A stretch of 5,864 nt of DNA from NCBI GenBank assembly GCA_038230275.1, contig JBBRNO010000243.1:1-5864 (forward strand), written 5' to 3'. The notes under the pieces are model-generated. The model saw only the letters and a program-made list of their open reading frames with translations, had not been told where the DNA came from and made no database searches. The stretch comes from JANXXV01 sp038230275 (lineage in GTDB: Bacteria > Acidobacteriota > Terriglobia > Bryobacterales > Bryobacteraceae). Within the stretch, counting starts at the first letter, position 1, and every line of letters begins with the position of its first letter. Below are positions 5,701 through 5,864 of this stretch, one piece after another. Position numbers and translations under genes: made by a program.

Positions 5701-5864
5701 CCGGCCTCCCGGAGGGGACGCTGCCACCCATATGCGATCTGGCCGCGGATGGGAAAGTATAATTGGAAGTTATACCAGAGAGACACGTGCCAGATACTGT
5801 TCTTGCAGCAACTATTATTCTGCCTCCGGAGCTTGGGAATTCGCAGATAGCGCTGGGATCCCGA

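Noticed and set aside
4810..5810. TTCTTGCAGCA repeated at 4810-4820 and 5800-5810, flanking the pseudogene
   Set aside because: An 11-base direct repeat is expected by chance a few times in a window of this size, and no other sign of insertion or excision is present.
5565..5864. Minus-strand reading frames at the right edge
   Set aside because: They are antisense to the pseudogene end or lack a start, a ribosome binding site and any family motif.

Overview
The window is GC-rich and densely coding. It looks like chromosomal DNA of a soil-type bacterium. The Tat-exported sugar phosphate isomerase remnant and the GDSL enzyme resemble families I associate with Acidobacteriota (Bryobacterales/Solibacter-like), while the central redox/hydrolase cluster also has counterparts in Proteobacteria. 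The taxonomic reading is inference only. There are no rRNA or tRNA genes, CRISPR arrays or transposase genes.

Layout. (1) 1-630, plus strand: the C-terminal part of an SGNH/GDSL-type hydrolase, cut by the left window edge. (2) 631-732: short gap holding a perfect 7-bp GC-rich hairpin just beyond the AraC stop codon. (3) About 733-1665, minus strand: AraC-family regulator, transcribed divergently from (4) a plus-strand cluster: a zinc-free quinone-oxidoreductase-type MDR enzyme (about 1804-2709), a 91-residue protein recognisable as a hexameric tyrosine-coordinated heme protein (HTHP, 2755-3030), and a monoacylglycerol-lipase-like alpha/beta hydrolase (3039-3887). The last two genes are 8 bp apart. 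(5) 3924-4763, minus strand: an intact cytoplasmic xylose-isomerase-like TIM-barrel protein, convergent with the hydrolase. (6) 4820-5700, plus strand and divergent from (5): a decayed gene for a Tat-exported protein of the same broad fold, with one nonsense codon, three frame disruptions and loss of two predicted metal-ligand histidines. (7) 5701-5864: no gene that I can support.

Working model. The regulator plus MDR reductase, HTHP and hydrolase look like one regulated unit, perhaps answering an oxidative, quinone or lipophilic-compound signal. HTHP is a small heme protein for which peroxidase/catalase-like activity has been reported, and the reductase could act on quinones or enones. The substrate and inducer cannot be read from the sequence. 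The isomerase pair flanks a 32-bp dyad (8-bp perfect arms) that may have controlled both divergent genes.

The most noteworthy points are the HTHP-containing cluster, the multi-lesion pseudogene, and conserved N-terminal coding sequence of the MDR gene lying upstream of its first usual start codon.
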